A DNA stretch of 40,246 nucleotides from the NCBI GenBank assembly GCA_017468055.1, contig JAFUJU010000089.1:1-40246 (forward strand), in the 5' to 3' direction. Positions 6,420 to 15,808 of this stretch are shown here, in pieces (positions within the stretch are counted from its first letter, which is position 1; each line of letters opens with the position of its first letter). The DNA comes from Elusimicrobiaceae bacterium (GTDB lineage Bacteria; Elusimicrobiota; Elusimicrobia; Elusimicrobiales; Elusimicrobiaceae). The translations under genes were made by a program, and so were the position numbers. A model generated the notes under the pieces. That model saw only the letters and a program-made list of their open reading frames with translations, ran no database searches and was not told the origin of the DNA.

Positions 6420-9400
6420 ATGTATCTAAAAGCCATAGAAATCGTTGGATTTAAATCTTTTGCCGATAAAGTACGTTTAGACTTTGAACCGGGTATTACC
6501 TGCGTAGTAGGGCCCAACGGTTGTGGCAAATCTAATGTGATTGATTCGGTACGTTGGACCATTGGGGAAATGAGCTGGAAGGCGTTACGTTCGGCATCCA
6601 TGGTGGATATTATTTTTAACGGCACCGCCAAACGCGCGCCTTTGAATATGGCGCAGGTCAGCATGATTTTTGACAATTCCACGCGCAACCTGCCGCTGGA
6701 TTTTAATGAAATCACTGTCACTCGCAAAATTTTCCGCTCCGGTGAAAGTGAATATTATTTAAACAAAGTCCAATGCCGCTTACGTGATATTCGGGATTTA
6801 TTTTTAGATACCGGTATCGGCGGAGAAGGATACGCTATTATTGACCAAGGCGGAGTAGAGAGTGTACTTTCTGCCACGCCGGAGCAACGCCGTGAAATGT
6901 TTGAAGAAGTGGCCGGTGTGTCCAAATATAAATCCAAACGCGAGGAATGTATCCGGCGTTTGGAGCGTGTGGATTTGGACTTGGCACGTTTATCTGATAC
7001 AGTGGTACTCATTGCAGAACAAATTAAAAAATTAGATGCCGAAGCACGCAAAGCGCGCCTGTACCAAAAATACCGTGAAGAACTTAAAGAAAGTGAAATT
7101 GCCATCTCTTTATATTCCATTAAAGAAGCAGATGGATTGATTGCCAAACATGGAGCCGAACTGGAACCGTTGCTTTCCCGTTGCAAAGATTTAGATCATC
7201 AAATTTCCGCCCAAGAAGGCCAAACGGCCGCTATGGACCTGAATTTGACTCATAAACAAAAAGAAATGGCCGCATTTAATGAAAAAATTGCCGCCAGCAA
7301 ATATCAAGTAGGGCTTTTGGAAGGGGCCATCAAAAACTGTGATAATTTAACAGCAGAATTTACGGCTCAGTTGGCCGCCTCCGGAAGCGAAGCCGAACGC
7401 GGACAAAACCGTATTAAAGAAATAGCCCCCGCGATAAGCAAATTAAAAACCCAATTGGCAGAACTGGACAGCCAATTAGCTCCTTTGCAAAAACAATATA
7501 ATGATGAGTTTTCCCGCAGCCAGCAGACAGAACAACAATTGCGTGATTGCGACATACAAATTCAGCGCGCCAGCAACGACTTGATGCGTTTGGTACAAAG
7601 CCAAATGGAATGCCAAAACAAAATTTCTTTAGAGCAAGCCAATGTACAACGCGAAAATGAAGATTTAATTACCCTAGAAAAAAGCAGTCAGGCAGACAGC
7701 GGAGTACAAGCCCTCACTAAAATGCTGGAAGAAATACGCGCCCGCTTGGCCGATAAACAAAAATCGGCCCAAACCGTGCGGGAACAAATCACACAACAGG
7801 AAACTTCATTAAAAGAATTGCAGCAGAAACGTTCTTCCTTAAATGAGCAGTTATCCACCCTTAAATCCGAAAAAGCGGCCCTAAATGCAAAACTGGAAAT
7901 AATCCGCACGCAAGGAAAAAACAATCCGTACTGGGTAGGGGTCAACTTAATTAGCCGAACGAACATTAACGGAATCAAAGGCACATTACGTAAGGCCTTG
8001 AAATATCCTGCCGCCTTGACAACTGCAGTGGAAGAAGCTTTTGGAAAATACTTAGATGCAGTTTTGTGTGAAAATGAATCCGCCGCGCAAGAGGCCGTAA
8101 AAAAATTAAAAGAACACGGTAAAGCCCGTTGTAAATTTATTCTGTTGGATAAAGTTCCCGCCGCGCCTGCCGCTACCGGTACATTGAAACAAGAGTTAAA
8201 ATATGCGGCAGAATTGGAAAACTTAGTTACTTTATTAGTAGGGAACTATCAAGCCAAAGAAGAAGAAACCGTACAAAGTGATTTCTTTTTAAGTGCGGGT
8301 GCAGCAGGTTTGTCTGCGCCGGAAGCTTACTGGGGCGAGGAAGAAAATGCCCAAGAAACACTGACTCAAAAAATACGGGAAGAAGACCTGATTTCCAAAG
8401 AAATTATTGCTAATTACGATGCCCTGACCAAAGCCGAGGAAACCCTGCGTTCTTTGCGTGCTTCTGCCCAAGAGGCCGCCGTAGCGGTCGCGGCTGTGCA
8501 AGGGGAAATAGCTTCTAAGGAAAGAGAGTTAAAACAAGCCCAAGAAGCCCTGGCCCGTATGGCAGAACAAAAACGCCAGCTCATGTTGCGTGTAGAGAGC
8601 CGCAAACAAAATGTGCAAAAATTACAAACGGATTTACAATCTTTACTACAACAACAGGAAGAAATTAAAAACAAAACCGAAAGTCTGAAAACGCAAAAAA
8701 CAGATTTACAAAAACAAACAGAGCAGGCCAAACTCCGCCTGACAGAATTAAACGGTAATTTATATGAATTAAAAATCCGCAAAAATAATGTAGAAGTGGA
8801 TTTAAAATCTACCGAATTTGAATATAATACTCTGTTACAAAACGAAGGCAAACGCGCCGAAGCGGCCAAAAATGCTAATGCCCGCCTGCAGGCCTTGGCC
8901 GAAGAAAAGCTTTCCACCCAAGCCAAACTTTCCACCGAAAGAGATACGTTGGCTCAATTAGAAACCGACGAGTATAAATTGCGCCAGTCATTGGAAGCGT
9001 TAAAGAAAGAATTTGACGATAAAATGACCGCTTTAAATGCCAACAAAAAAACGTTAGGTGAGTTGCACATCAAGCAAAACGATTTGGAAAATGCGCTGGC
9101 AAATGCACGCCGCCAACGCACCACTGTGGTGAACAATTTGTTTGAAAGCTGGAATATTACACCTGAAGAAGCCCAAATGAACTTTGGCGACAAGCAAGTA
9201 GATTACGAACGCGTAAAAATGATGCGCAAACGCATTGAAAATATGGGCGCGGTTAACATGACCGCACCGGAAGAATATGATGCACTCAATGAACGCCACA
9301 CCTTCCTTAAATCACAGATTAATGACTTGGAAGAAGCTAAAAAAGATTTGCGCTCCGCCATTCACAAAATCAATGTGACCACGCGCGATAATTTCAAATA

Positions 9401-9887
9401 TACTTTTGAACAGGTAAAAATGCACTTCAAAAACACATACCAGTCTTTATTCCGCGGAGGGGAGTGCGATCTGGTGTTGACTGATCCGGAAAACCTGTTG
9501 GAAACCGGCATTGAAATTTATGCCCAACCCCCCGGCAAAAAACTCTTAAACATTTCTTCTATGTCCGGCGGAGAGAAAACGTTGACGGCTCTGTCTTTAT
9601 TGTTTGCGTTCTTTACGCATAACCCGTCTCCGTTCTGTATTATGGACGAAGCTGATGCGGCTTTAGACGAAGCCAACGTAGAACGCTTTGTAAATCTGAT
9701 TAAAGAATTTTCCGCCTCTACGCAGTTTATCGTGGTCACTCACAACAAACGCACCATGGAGGCCGCTCGCAGACTTTACGGCATTACCATGGAAGAAAGC
9801 GGCGTATCCAAAACCATGTCCGTCAATTTAGCAGACCGTGCCGACGCTGCCAAAAAAGAACAAGTAGAAGCTATGGCGGTGCGCTAA
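6420..9887 (+). CDS. smc: Chromosome segregation ATPase SMC
   Basis: SMC is the core subunit of the bacterial condensin that compacts and helps segregate the chromosome. From ATG 6420 (AGAGGA 5 nt upstream; family-typical beginning MYLKAIEIVGFKSF) the protein has 1155 residues, a normal length. The N-terminal head has Walker A GPNGCGKSN (31-39). A long coiled coil is followed by the hinge (about 500-620, with NGIKGTL). A second coil follows, then the C-terminal head with signature MSGGEKTL (about 1047) and Walker B CIMDEADAALDEANV (about 1073). The next gene starts within its stop codon. No kleisin scpA or ftsY is adjacent. Confidence 0.97.
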   Translation: MYLKAIEIVGFKSFADKVRLDFEPGITCVVGPNGCGKSNVIDSVRWTIGEMSWKALRSASMVDIIFNGTAKRAPLNMAQVSMIFDNSTRNLPLDFNEITVTRKIFRSGESEYYLNKVQCRLRDIRDLFLDTGIGGEGYAIIDQGGVESVLSATPEQRREMFEEVAGVSKYKSKREECIRRLERVDLDLARLSDTVVLIAEQIKKLDAEARKARLYQKYREELKESEIAISLYSIKEADGLIAKHGAELEPLLSRCKDLDHQISAQEGQTAAMDLNLTHKQKEMAAFNEKIAASKYQVGLLEGAIKNCDNLTAEFTAQLAASGSEAERGQNRIKEIAPAISKLKTQLAELDSQLAPLQKQYNDEFSRSQQTEQQLRDCDIQIQRASNDLMRLVQSQMECQNKISLEQANVQRENEDLITLEKSSQADSGVQALTKMLEEIRARLADKQKSAQTVREQITQQETSLKELQQKRSSLNEQLSTLKSEKAALNAKLEIIRTQGKNNPYWVGVNLISRTNINGIKGTLRKALKYPAALTTAVEEAFGKYLDAVLCENESAAQEAVKKLKEHGKARCKFILLDKVPAAPAATGTLKQELKYAAELENLVTLLVGNYQAKEEETVQSDFFLSAGAAGLSAPEAYWGEEENAQETLTQKIREEDLISKEIIANYDALTKAEETLRSLRASAQEAAVAVAAVQGEIASKERELKQAQEALARMAEQKRQLMLRVESRKQNVQKLQTDLQSLLQQQEEIKNKTESLKTQKTDLQKQTEQAKLRLTELNGNLYELKIRKNNVEVDLKSTEFEYNTLLQNEGKRAEAAKNANARLQALAEEKLSTQAKLSTERDTLAQLETDEYKLRQSLEALKKEFDDKMTALNANKKTLGELHIKQNDLENALANARRQRTTVVNNLFESWNITPEEAQMNFGDKQVDYERVKMMRKRIENMGAVNMTAPEEYDALNERHTFLKSQINDLEEAKKDLRSAIHKINVTTRDNFKYTFEQVKMHFKNTYQSLFRGGECDLVLTDPENLLETGIEIYAQPPGKKLLNISSMSGGEKTLTALSLLFAFFTHNPSPFCIMDEADAALDEANVERFVNLIKEFSASTQFIVVTHNKRTMEAARRLYGITMEESGVSKTMSVNLADRADAAKKEQVEAMAVR

Positions 9888-10630
9888 TGAAGTACGGGGT
9901 TCTGTCAGACATTCACGGAAATTTAGAGGCTTTTAACGCGGCACTAAAACGGTTAAAAGCAGAAGGCGCAGAAAAATATATTTTCTGCGGAGACTTAATC
10001 GGCTACGGACCCGATCCGGAAAAGTGCGTACAAAAATACAGCAAACTGAAAGAAGAGGGGCTGGCTGTAGGCGTTATGGGAAACCATGATTCTATTTTTA
10101 CCCACCCCGAATTGCGTATGTATTTCAATTTTGAAGCATTGCAAGTATTAGACTGGAGTGAAGACCAGCTTTCCGCCCGCTCTGTGCGTACTGTCTCTTT
10201 TCTGCCGGAAATTTACCGCGGTAAAAATTTTTCCGTCGTGCATGGCACCCCCATGGACCCTATTAAAGAGTATTTTGCCAACTGCAACCAATACCGCCAA
10301 GCATATCCTCTGTGGAACGGACAAGTGCTTTTTGTAGGCCATACCCATTTGCCGTTTTACATGGAAGGAGACAAGAATATTTGTCATGTGTCTGTGGCAC
10401 ATAAAGAAGCCGCCGTTAATTTCCACCCGATTTTGCGCTACGTAGTTAACCCCGGTTCTGTAGGAAAACCACGCGACAATGATTCCCGTGCTTCTTTTGG
10501 TATCTGGGATACCAAAACAAACACTTTCCGCTTCTTGCGTGAATCGTACGATTTTACCAAAACCCAAGAAAAAATGCGTGCCGCCGGCCTGCCTATGTTT
10601 TTAATAGATAGTTTAGGGCTGGGAATGTAA
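9887..10630 (+). CDS. Calcineurin-like metallophosphoesterase
   Basis: The 247-residue cytoplasmic protein carries the full dimetal set: DIHGN (8-12), GDLIGYGPDP (about 37-46), GNHD (about 65-68), VHGTP and GHTH. This is the YfcE/MJ0936-like class of small phosphodiesterases. The substrate is unknown. Its ATG overlaps the smc stop by one base (TAATG), so it is translationally coupled to smc. No terminator separates it from hpf, although hpf has its own promoters. Confidence 0.9.
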   Translation: MKYGVLSDIHGNLEAFNAALKRLKAEGAEKYIFCGDLIGYGPDPEKCVQKYSKLKEEGLAVGVMGNHDSIFTHPELRMYFNFEALQVLDWSEDQLSARSVRTVSFLPEIYRGKNFSVVHGTPMDPIKEYFANCNQYRQAYPLWNGQVLFVGHTHLPFYMEGDKNICHVSVAHKEAAVNFHPILRYVVNPGSVGKPRDNDSRASFGIWDTKTNTFRFLRESYDFTKTQEKMRAAGLPMFLIDSLGLGM

Positions 10631-10662
10631 ATCTTTTCTTCTTTTTTTCCACCAAAAATCTC

Positions 10663-10691
10663 TTGTTTTTTGGCATTTTTCCACTTATACT
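10663..10691 (+). promoter_or_regulatory. Distal hpf promoter (P1)
   Basis: TTGTTT (10663-10668), a 17-nt spacer and TATACT (10686-10691). Transcription would start near 10698 and give a leader of about 170 nt. Confidence 0.5.
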
Positions 10692-10719
10692 TTATTACCG
10701 TCGTAAAATTTTATTTTTT

Positions 10720-10772
10720 AAGGAGGCCAAACCCTGCCACCGGCCTTTCCAACGCGCCAAAATATCAATTAA
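10720..10772 (+). promoter_or_regulatory. hpf leader: strong Shine-Dalgarno and 12-codon CTG mini-ORF
   Basis: AAGGAGG (10720-10726) is the best ribosome site in the region, yet no ATG, GTG or TTG follows. Seven nt downstream a CTG opens a 12-codon frame ending in TAA at 10770-10772. GAGGCC within this site can pair with GGCCTTT (10742-10748) in a hairpin that would hide it. It could be a leader peptide or attenuator for hpf, or the relic of a lost gene start. No homologue is known to me. Confidence 0.35.
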
Positions 10773-10796
10773 TCCTTTTTCCGCCTGAAAACGCCG

Positions 10797-10826
10797 TTGA
10801 CACCGACAGAACATTAATGATTAAAT
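10797..10826 (+). promoter_or_regulatory. Proximal hpf promoter (P2)
   Basis: A perfect TTGACA (10797-10802), an 18-nt spacer and TTAAAT (10821-10826). The start would be near 10833, leaving a short leader that still contains the GGAGG ribosome site. Confidence 0.55.
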
Positions 10827-10866
10827 GTCTATACGGGTTACCCGTTTAGACTACACGGAGGAATAT

Positions 10867-11418
10867 ATGGAAATTAAAGTTACCGCTAAAAATATCAAAC
10901 TGACGCCTGCCATCAAACAATTCGTGCAGACCCGCGTCAGCAAAATGGAAAAAAATTTTGATCATATCGTCTGGGCACAGGTATTGCTCTCTGTAGAGAA
11001 AAAAATCAACCAACGTGCCGAAATTATTATCCATACCGGCAGCAAAAATAACATCTCTGCTACCGCTGTGGAAACCGATCTTTACAAAGCTATTGATGCC
11101 GCCGCCAGCAAAGCCGAAGCTCAAATGAAAAAAGCAAAAGAAAAAAACAAATCCAAACGTACGGCCAAAAAAGCAGCTGTGGTGGAAGAAATTGCCACTT
11201 TTACCGACAATATCCTCTTGCCGACCACAGATGTCAAATTTTCTGTGATCAAACAAGTGGAAGTCACCCCTATGAACCCCGAAGATGCCGCCTACGAAAT
11301 GGAACGCTTGGGCTATTCCTTCTGGATGTTCTTGGATGAAGACTCCAAACAAATCAACTTGATTTTTAAACGTTTGGACGGCACCTACGGTTTAATCAAA
11401 CCGGTCAAAAAGAAATAA
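10867..11418 (+). CDS. hpf: Ribosome hibernation-promoting factor, long form
   Basis: Long HPF binds the 30S decoding site and dimerises ribosomes into inactive 100S particles. Of 183 residues, 1-100 form the RaiA/HPF domain (MEIKVTAKNIKLTPAI start), then comes a lysine-rich linker. The last 60 residues are the dimerisation domain (AAYEMERLGYSFWMFLDED, then a GTYGLIKP end). The start at 10867 follows GGAGG by 6-7 nt; an upstream in-frame ATG at 10825 has no ribosome site. It is followed directly by hprK. In many Proteobacteria hpf follows rpoN, but here smc and a phosphoesterase lie upstream. Confidence 0.95.
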   Translation: MEIKVTAKNIKLTPAIKQFVQTRVSKMEKNFDHIVWAQVLLSVEKKINQRAEIIIHTGSKNNISATAVETDLYKAIDAAASKAEAQMKKAKEKNKSKRTAKKAAVVEEIATFTDNILLPTTDVKFSVIKQVEVTPMNPEDAAYEMERLGYSFWMFLDEDSKQINLIFKRLDGTYGLIKPVKKK

Positions 11419-11428
11419 GGACCCTGCG

Positions 11429-12388
11429 GTGCAGCAGTTTACCAAATCCGTGATTGTCAGCGAACTACTCCAAGTGAAGTCTCTTCACTTGGAGTTGGTT
11501 TGCGGCAAACGCTATATTAACCGTGAAATCACTTCTCCGAGCGTCAACCGTCCGGGGCTTGCGCTGTGCGGACACATGGATCTTTTTAGAGCCAACTCTA
11601 TCCAAGTGTTCGGACGGGGCGAGTTTGCTTTCTGTCAAAAACAGAAACCTTCTGCTTTAAAAGCCCATATCATCAAAATGTTGGGCAAAGGGCATGTGCC
11701 TTGTATCATCATGGCCGCCGATTTAGACCCTATGCCTGCCATTAAAAAAGCCTGTTTGGCAGCTGATGTACCGGTACTGAAGACCCCGATGGAATCTTCG
11801 GCCTTTGTGGCGGCATTTTCCCGCTTTTTAGATGAAAAACTCTCTCCACTTACTCACGTGCATGGTGTATTGCTTAACGTTAGCGGTAACGGAGTATTAA
11901 TCCGCGGAGAGGCCGGCATCGGCAAAAGTGAATGTGCCTTAGAGCTAATTAAACGAGGACATATTTTAGTAGCGGACGATATCGTAGAAGTGCAAAAACG
12001 TTGGGGCCGTTATTTGGTAGGCTCCTGTCCGGAAATGCTCAAACACTATATGGAAGTGCGCGGTTTGGGAATATTGGATGTAGAACTTTTGTTCGGAGTA
12101 AGAGCCACTTTGGACGAAATGGCCATTGATATGGAAGTAGAGCTGACCCCGCCCGTTAAAAACATTGACCGTCTGGGTGTAGAGCAAAAAACAACCGAGA
12201 TTTTAGGAATTGAAATTCCTTCTTTAAGTATCCCCGTCACACCGGGGCGCAACTTGGCAGTGCTGATAGAGGTGGCTGTACTGAACCAACAACTCAAACA
12301 GCAAGGTATTTTTTCAGCAGAACAATTCAGCCAAAAAGTGCTAAACCGCACTACGCAAGGAAAGAAAAAAAATGGCACAAAAGCGTAA
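11429..12388 (+). CDS. hprK: HPr kinase/phosphorylase
   Basis: HprK phosphorylates HPr on Ser46 with ATP or PPi and removes that phosphate, linking sugar uptake to energy state. The 319-residue protein starts at GTG with AAGGA overlapping the hpf stop. The C-terminal catalytic domain shows the conserved VHG (144-146), Walker A GEAGIGKS (160-167), VADDIVE (181-187) and the HprK signature [15 protein letters not shown] (209-223). The end carries [12 protein letters not shown], also typical. The probable substrate HPr is encoded five genes downstream and has the target serine. It overlaps rapZ by 17 nt. Confidence 0.96.
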   Translation: MQQFTKSVIVSELLQVKSLHLELVCGKRYINREITSPSVNRPGLALCGHMDLFRANSIQVFGRGEFAFCQKQKPSALKAHIIKMLGKGHVPCIIMAADLDPMPAIKKACLAADVPVLKTPMESSAFVAAFSRFLDEKLSPLTHVHGVLLNVSGNGVLIRGEAGIGKSECALELIKRGHILVADDIVEVQKRWGRYLVGSCPEMLKHYMEVRGLGILDVELLFGVRATLDEMAIDMEVELTPPVKNIDRLGVEQKTTEILGIEIPSLSIPVTPGRNLAVLIEVAVLNQQLKQQGIFSAEQFSQKVLNRTTQGKKKNGTKA

Positions 12389-13226
12389 ACTTTTTATCAT
12401 TACCGGTATGAGCGGAGCAGGCAAATCCCAAGCGCTAAAAATTTTTGGCGATTTCGGATTTTACTGCGTGGATAATTTGCCTTTGGCTCTCTTCAATCAG
12501 TTTGCCGAATATGTAAAAGACCGGCCCGAACTCTCTAACGTAGCCTTGGGTATGGACGTGAGAGAAGGAGAACGTTTGAAACAATTGCCGGCTATGCTCA
12601 AAAAAATGACACGGGAAGATTTCTCTCCTAAGGTAATCTTTTTGGACGCTTCCGACGAATGCTTAATTCGCCGTTTTTCCGAAACCAAACACAAACACCC
12701 CATTCACAAAAAATTAGCCGCTGCCATCGCACACGAACATGATTTTTTGGCCCCTATCAAGGCAACTGCTGACAAAGTAATAGATACCACTGATTTGAAG
12801 TTGGGTGAGTTAAAAGAAAAAATTTCCGCATTGCTGGAAATTAAAAAAGAAGGAGAAATGCAAATTTCCATTGTTTCCTTCGGTTTTAAAAACGGTATTT
12901 TGAAAGATACGGATCTTGTGATGGACGTACGCTTTTTGCCCAACCCGTACTATATTGCGGAACTCAGAGAAAAAACGGGATTGGACAAAGAAGTACAGGA
13001 CTATATTCTTTCATTCAAAGAATCACAAGAATTTGCCGACAAATTCGCAGATTTGATTAAATATCTTATCCCCAAATATATTAAAGAGGGGAAAAGTTAC
13101 TTAACCATTGCCATAGGTTGCACCGGCGGAAAACACCGCAGTGTTTTTATGGCGCATCAGTTGGCCGAAACGCTTAAGAAACACGGATTCAGCGCTTCGG
13201 AATTTCACAGGGATATAGGATTATAA
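12372..13226 (+). CDS. rapZ: RapZ/YvcJ family nucleotide-binding protein
   Basis: RapZ binds nucleotide and, in E. coli, small RNAs that control glucosamine-6-phosphate synthesis; in other bacteria the role is less clear. The 284-residue protein has Walker A GMSGAGKS (12-19), YCVDNLP shortly after, the D[10 protein letters not shown] segment and [11 protein letters not shown] near the C-terminus; the latter two are family hallmarks of the C-terminal domain. Its ATG lies inside hprK, with AAGGAAAG upstream. The hprK-rapZ-PTS order is a recurrent arrangement. Confidence 0.95.
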   Translation: MAQKRKLFIITGMSGAGKSQALKIFGDFGFYCVDNLPLALFNQFAEYVKDRPELSNVALGMDVREGERLKQLPAMLKKMTREDFSPKVIFLDASDECLIRRFSETKHKHPIHKKLAAAIAHEHDFLAPIKATADKVIDTTDLKLGELKEKISALLEIKKEGEMQISIVSFGFKNGILKDTDLVMDVRFLPNPYYIAELREKTGLDKEVQDYILSFKESQEFADKFADLIKYLIPKYIKEGKSYLTIAIGCTGGKHRSVFMAHQLAETLKKHGFSASEFHRDIGL

Positions 13227-13228
13227 TT

Positions 13229-13633
13229 ATGGTAAAACTCATTTTAGTTACGCATGGTAATTTAGCAAAATATATGTTGGAAACAGCCGCCCAAATTTTA
13301 GGTAAAACGGCCGAAGGGGTGGAAACTCTTTCCGTCACCACCTCCAGCTCTGTTGAGCAGGGGGCCAACGAATTGAAAAACTTATTGGCCGATACGGAAG
13401 AAGGGGCCATTGTGCTGACGGATATTTTTGGCGGTAGTGCTACAAACATTGCCTTGACGGCTACCAAAGATTGCCCCAAATGTTATGTTATTACCGGTAT
13501 GAATTTAAGTATGTTGCTCACGGCACTTAACAGCCGCAAAAAATTAACCGTAAAAGAACTGGCGGAAAAAATAGAAGCAGACGGTAAACGCGCTGTTATT
13601 AATGCCACGGAACTTTTGATAAAAGGATTTTAA
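13229..13633 (+). CDS. PTS mannose-family EIIA component
   Basis: The 134-residue cytoplasmic EIIA accepts phosphate from HPr and passes it to EIIB. His9 in VTHGNLAKYM matches the active histidine of ManX-type EIIA (His10 in E. coli). LTDIFGGSATN and the GMNLSML strand are also typical. It is a stand-alone EIIA, with EIIB encoded separately by the next gene. The start is 2 nt after the rapZ stop. Confidence 0.93.
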   Translation: MVKLILVTHGNLAKYMLETAAQILGKTAEGVETLSVTTSSSVEQGANELKNLLADTEEGAIVLTDIFGGSATNIALTATKDCPKCYVITGMNLSMLLTALNSRKKLTVKELAEKIEADGKRAVINATELLIKGF

Positions 13634-13634
13634 T

Positions 13635-14099
13635 ATGCCCATTATTTTTGCCCGGGTAGATGACCGCTTAATCCACGGACAAGTGGTGCAGGCTTGGTTG
13701 CCGGAGCTGAATATTGATGAGGTGGTAATTCCTTGCCCAAAGCAAAGTGCTTGTCATCTCAACAAAAATTTGTTGCGTTTATCTTTGCCGTTTGAATATG
13801 AACTGGCTGTGTTGGAACCGGCAAGTTGCGTCAGCTATATGGCCGGTTCTGCCAAACGGATTTTGCTGTTGTTAAACTCCTTGCAAGATTTAAACCCTTT
13901 GCTGGAAGACGGATTGCAAATTTCTTCCTTAAATATCGGAGGCATGCATTTTAAAGAAGGCGCGCAGAAACTGGCTGAAAATGTATTTCTAGATGAAGAA
14001 GATAAACGCACTTTACGAATATTAAATGATTTGGGAATAGATATTGAAACCAGAGCGGTGCCTAGTTCCAAATCCTTTTCCATTAAAGAGATTTTATGA
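13635..14099 (+). CDS. PTS mannose-family EIIB component
   Basis: The 154-residue EIIB carries the family signature RVDDRLIHGQV with active His14. It takes phosphate from EIIA and gives it to the incoming sugar. Its 3' end overlaps the EIIC gene by 4 nt (ATGA). Substrate is not predictable from sequence; mannose-family systems move hexoses, amino sugars or sorbose. Confidence 0.93.
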   Translation: MPIIFARVDDRLIHGQVVQAWLPELNIDEVVIPCPKQSACHLNKNLLRLSLPFEYELAVLEPASCVSYMAGSAKRILLLLNSLQDLNPLLEDGLQISSLNIGGMHFKEGAQKLAENVFLDEEDKRTLRILNDLGIDIETRAVPSSKSFSIKEIL

Positions 14100-14701
14100 C
14101 AACAACTGTGATTCTGTTATGCCTGTTGGCTTCTGTTTTAGAATTGGACGTTACTTACGCTTTCCAAACATTGCTTTCACGTCCGATTATCGCCGGTCCG
14201 TTATTTGGGCTTTGTATAGGTGATATGATGGCAGGCGTACAAGTAGGGATTTTTGCAGAGCTCTTGTTTATTGACATTTCTCCCTTGGGAGGGATTGTGC
14301 CCCCCAGCGGAGTTGTAGCCAGTGCTATTCCCTTGATTTTGTATTCTCTGGGGGTAGATTTATATTTCGGATTTTTCTTTGGGGTATTGATGGCCCTGTT
14401 ATATTCTTTGTTTGATACATTGCTTCGTAAAACACGCTTTAAATGGCTGGTATTCTTAGAGGCTAAAATAGGGAAAAAGCCAACGGATTTATGGCGAATT
14501 GTGGGCGTTTCTTTATTGCTTTCCTTCTTAATGACTTTTATTTTTATTTCCGTTGCTTCTTGGGTTTGTGCCCAAACGGCTTTTTGGCTTTTCCCATATC
14601 TTTCGTCCAAGGTGCACTTTGCTTTTCAAATGGCTTATATGGCGGTACCTTGGATTGGATTGGCAACCTTACTTTCCACTTTCCGGTTAAAAACGAGGTA
14701 A
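14096..14701 (+). CDS. PTS mannose-family EIIC permease subunit (short form)
   Basis: This 201-residue membrane protein has about six hydrophobic segments. RPIIAGPLFGLCIGDMMAG and the following Q-V-G-x-x-A-E-L-L-F segment match the start of ManY/SorA-type EIIC. Classical EIIC proteins have about 260 residues, so this one seems to lack roughly the last two membrane segments. It forms the sugar channel together with EIID, encoded next. There is no frameshift; the EIID gene begins 3 nt after its stop. Confidence 0.85.
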   Translation: MTTTVILLCLLASVLELDVTYAFQTLLSRPIIAGPLFGLCIGDMMAGVQVGIFAELLFIDISPLGGIVPPSGVVASAIPLILYSLGVDLYFGFFFGVLMALLYSLFDTLLRKTRFKWLVFLEAKIGKKPTDLWRIVGVSLLLSFLMTFIFISVASWVCAQTAFWLFPYLSSKVHFAFQMAYMAVPWIGLATLLSTFRLKTR

Positions 14702-14704
14702 AAA

Positions 14705-15523
14705 ATGTCTTTTTGGATCAGATTAAATATGTTTTTCCGTTCTTTCTTCCTGCAAGCCGGGTGGAATTTTGTGAAATACCAAAACTTAGGTTTTGCCTTT
14801 GTGATGGTGCCTTTTTTACGTAAATTGTATATGTATGATCCGGAAATGTTACCCACGGTCCTTTCCCGTTATTTAGACACTTTTAATACGCACCCTGTCA
14901 TGGCCTCTTTCTGTTTTGGTGCTATGGCCAAACAGGAAGAAAGCGTGGCCAAAGCACAATCCGTAACGGAATACAAAGAACAAGTGGCCGAATGGAGCGG
15001 GGCCCGCAGAGGGCTTTCCATTACGGCGGCTTCTATTGGGGACCGGTTATTTTGGGGAACTTTAAAACCGCTCACTTTGTTGATGGCTTTGTTTATTTGG
15101 ATGCTTTTAGGCATCAATTTCTTTGAAACTCCCCAGCTACAACCCATATCCTGTTTTGAAGCTTTTTCAGCAGGGATTATGGCTTTTTTGACCTACAATG
15201 CCATCGCTTTGTTTGTACGGTGGGAGGGGATCAAAATCGGTTATGAGTCGGACGAATCCTCTTGCTTCGGTTTAACCCGTTTTGACTGGAACCGTACGAT
15301 TTACAAAGCCAAGCGTTTGGGTATTTTCTTTTCCGTAGGGTTGATTTTGTTTGGGGTTTATCATCACTTTGGAAAAATTCAAGTAGGGTTGGATTTTTTT
15401 GCGCGAGCTTTGTTAGTGCTCTTTTTTATTATTATTTCATTCGTAACGCGCCGGCTGAAAATTCCCAATGTTTATTTGTATTTGTCGGCTGTGGTTATCT
15501 TTACCACCGTATGTTTGTTTTAA
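14705..15523 (+). CDS. PTS mannose-family EIID permease subunit
   Basis: The 272-residue EIID is unique to the mannose family. It shows QAGWNFVKYQNLGFAFVM and LxxYLDTFNTHPVMASFCFGA near the N-terminus, then IGDRLFWGTLKPL, and ends in four to five hydrophobic segments. This is close to the usual length of about 280. It follows EIIC closely and is followed by the HPr gene. Confidence 0.92.
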   Translation: MSFWIRLNMFFRSFFLQAGWNFVKYQNLGFAFVMVPFLRKLYMYDPEMLPTVLSRYLDTFNTHPVMASFCFGAMAKQEESVAKAQSVTEYKEQVAEWSGARRGLSITAASIGDRLFWGTLKPLTLLMALFIWMLLGINFFETPQLQPISCFEAFSAGIMAFLTYNAIALFVRWEGIKIGYESDESSCFGLTRFDWNRTIYKAKRLGIFFSVGLILFGVYHHFGKIQVGLDFFARALLVLFFIIISFVTRRLKIPNVYLYLSAVVIFTTVCLF

Positions 15524-15538
15524 AGAGGTTTCTGTACT

Positions 15539-15808
15539 GTGATTACAACGGATATCAAAATAACAAATCGCCTTGGGCTTCATGCCAGACCGGCTGCTAA
15601 AGTAGTAGAAACAGCTTCCGGCTTTTCTTGCGATATATTTATTACCAAAGATCAGATAGAAACCAATGCTAAAAGCATCATGGGTGTTTTGATGTTGGCC
15701 GCGGAATACGGAGCCACCTTACATCTGAAATTTGACGGTGAGGACGAACAAGCCGCCTGCCAAGCCATGAAAGATTTATTTGCCGCTAATTTTAATGAGG
15801 AGTTTTAA
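15539..15808 (+). CDS. ptsH: Phosphocarrier protein HPr
   Basis: HPr relays phosphate from Enzyme I to EIIA. The 89-residue protein starts at GTG with AGAGG about 10 nt upstream. His15 lies in LGLHARPA and Ser46 in NAKSIMGV, exactly at the canonical positions. Ser46 with its Ile-Met-Gly context is what HPr kinase recognises, and hprK lies in the same cluster. The Enzyme I gene starts immediately after the stop codon. Confidence 0.96.
   Translation: MITTDIKITNRLGLHARPAAKVVETASGFSCDIFITKDQIETNAKSIMGVLMLAAEYGATLHLKFDGEDEQAACQAMKDLFAANFNEEF

Noticed and set aside
8414-8935. 173-residue open frame antisense to smc
   Set aside because: The Ser/Cys/Arg-rich sequence is the usual shadow of a Glu/Lys/Ala-rich coiled coil; no ribosome site.
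10846-11352. 168-residue open frame antisense to hpf
   Set aside because: Phe/His/Gly-rich shadow of a lysine-rich gene with firm family match on the other strand.
12372-12388. hprK/rapZ overlap as a frameshift error
   Set aside because: Both proteins are full length with complete conserved ends; short overlaps are common in this window.
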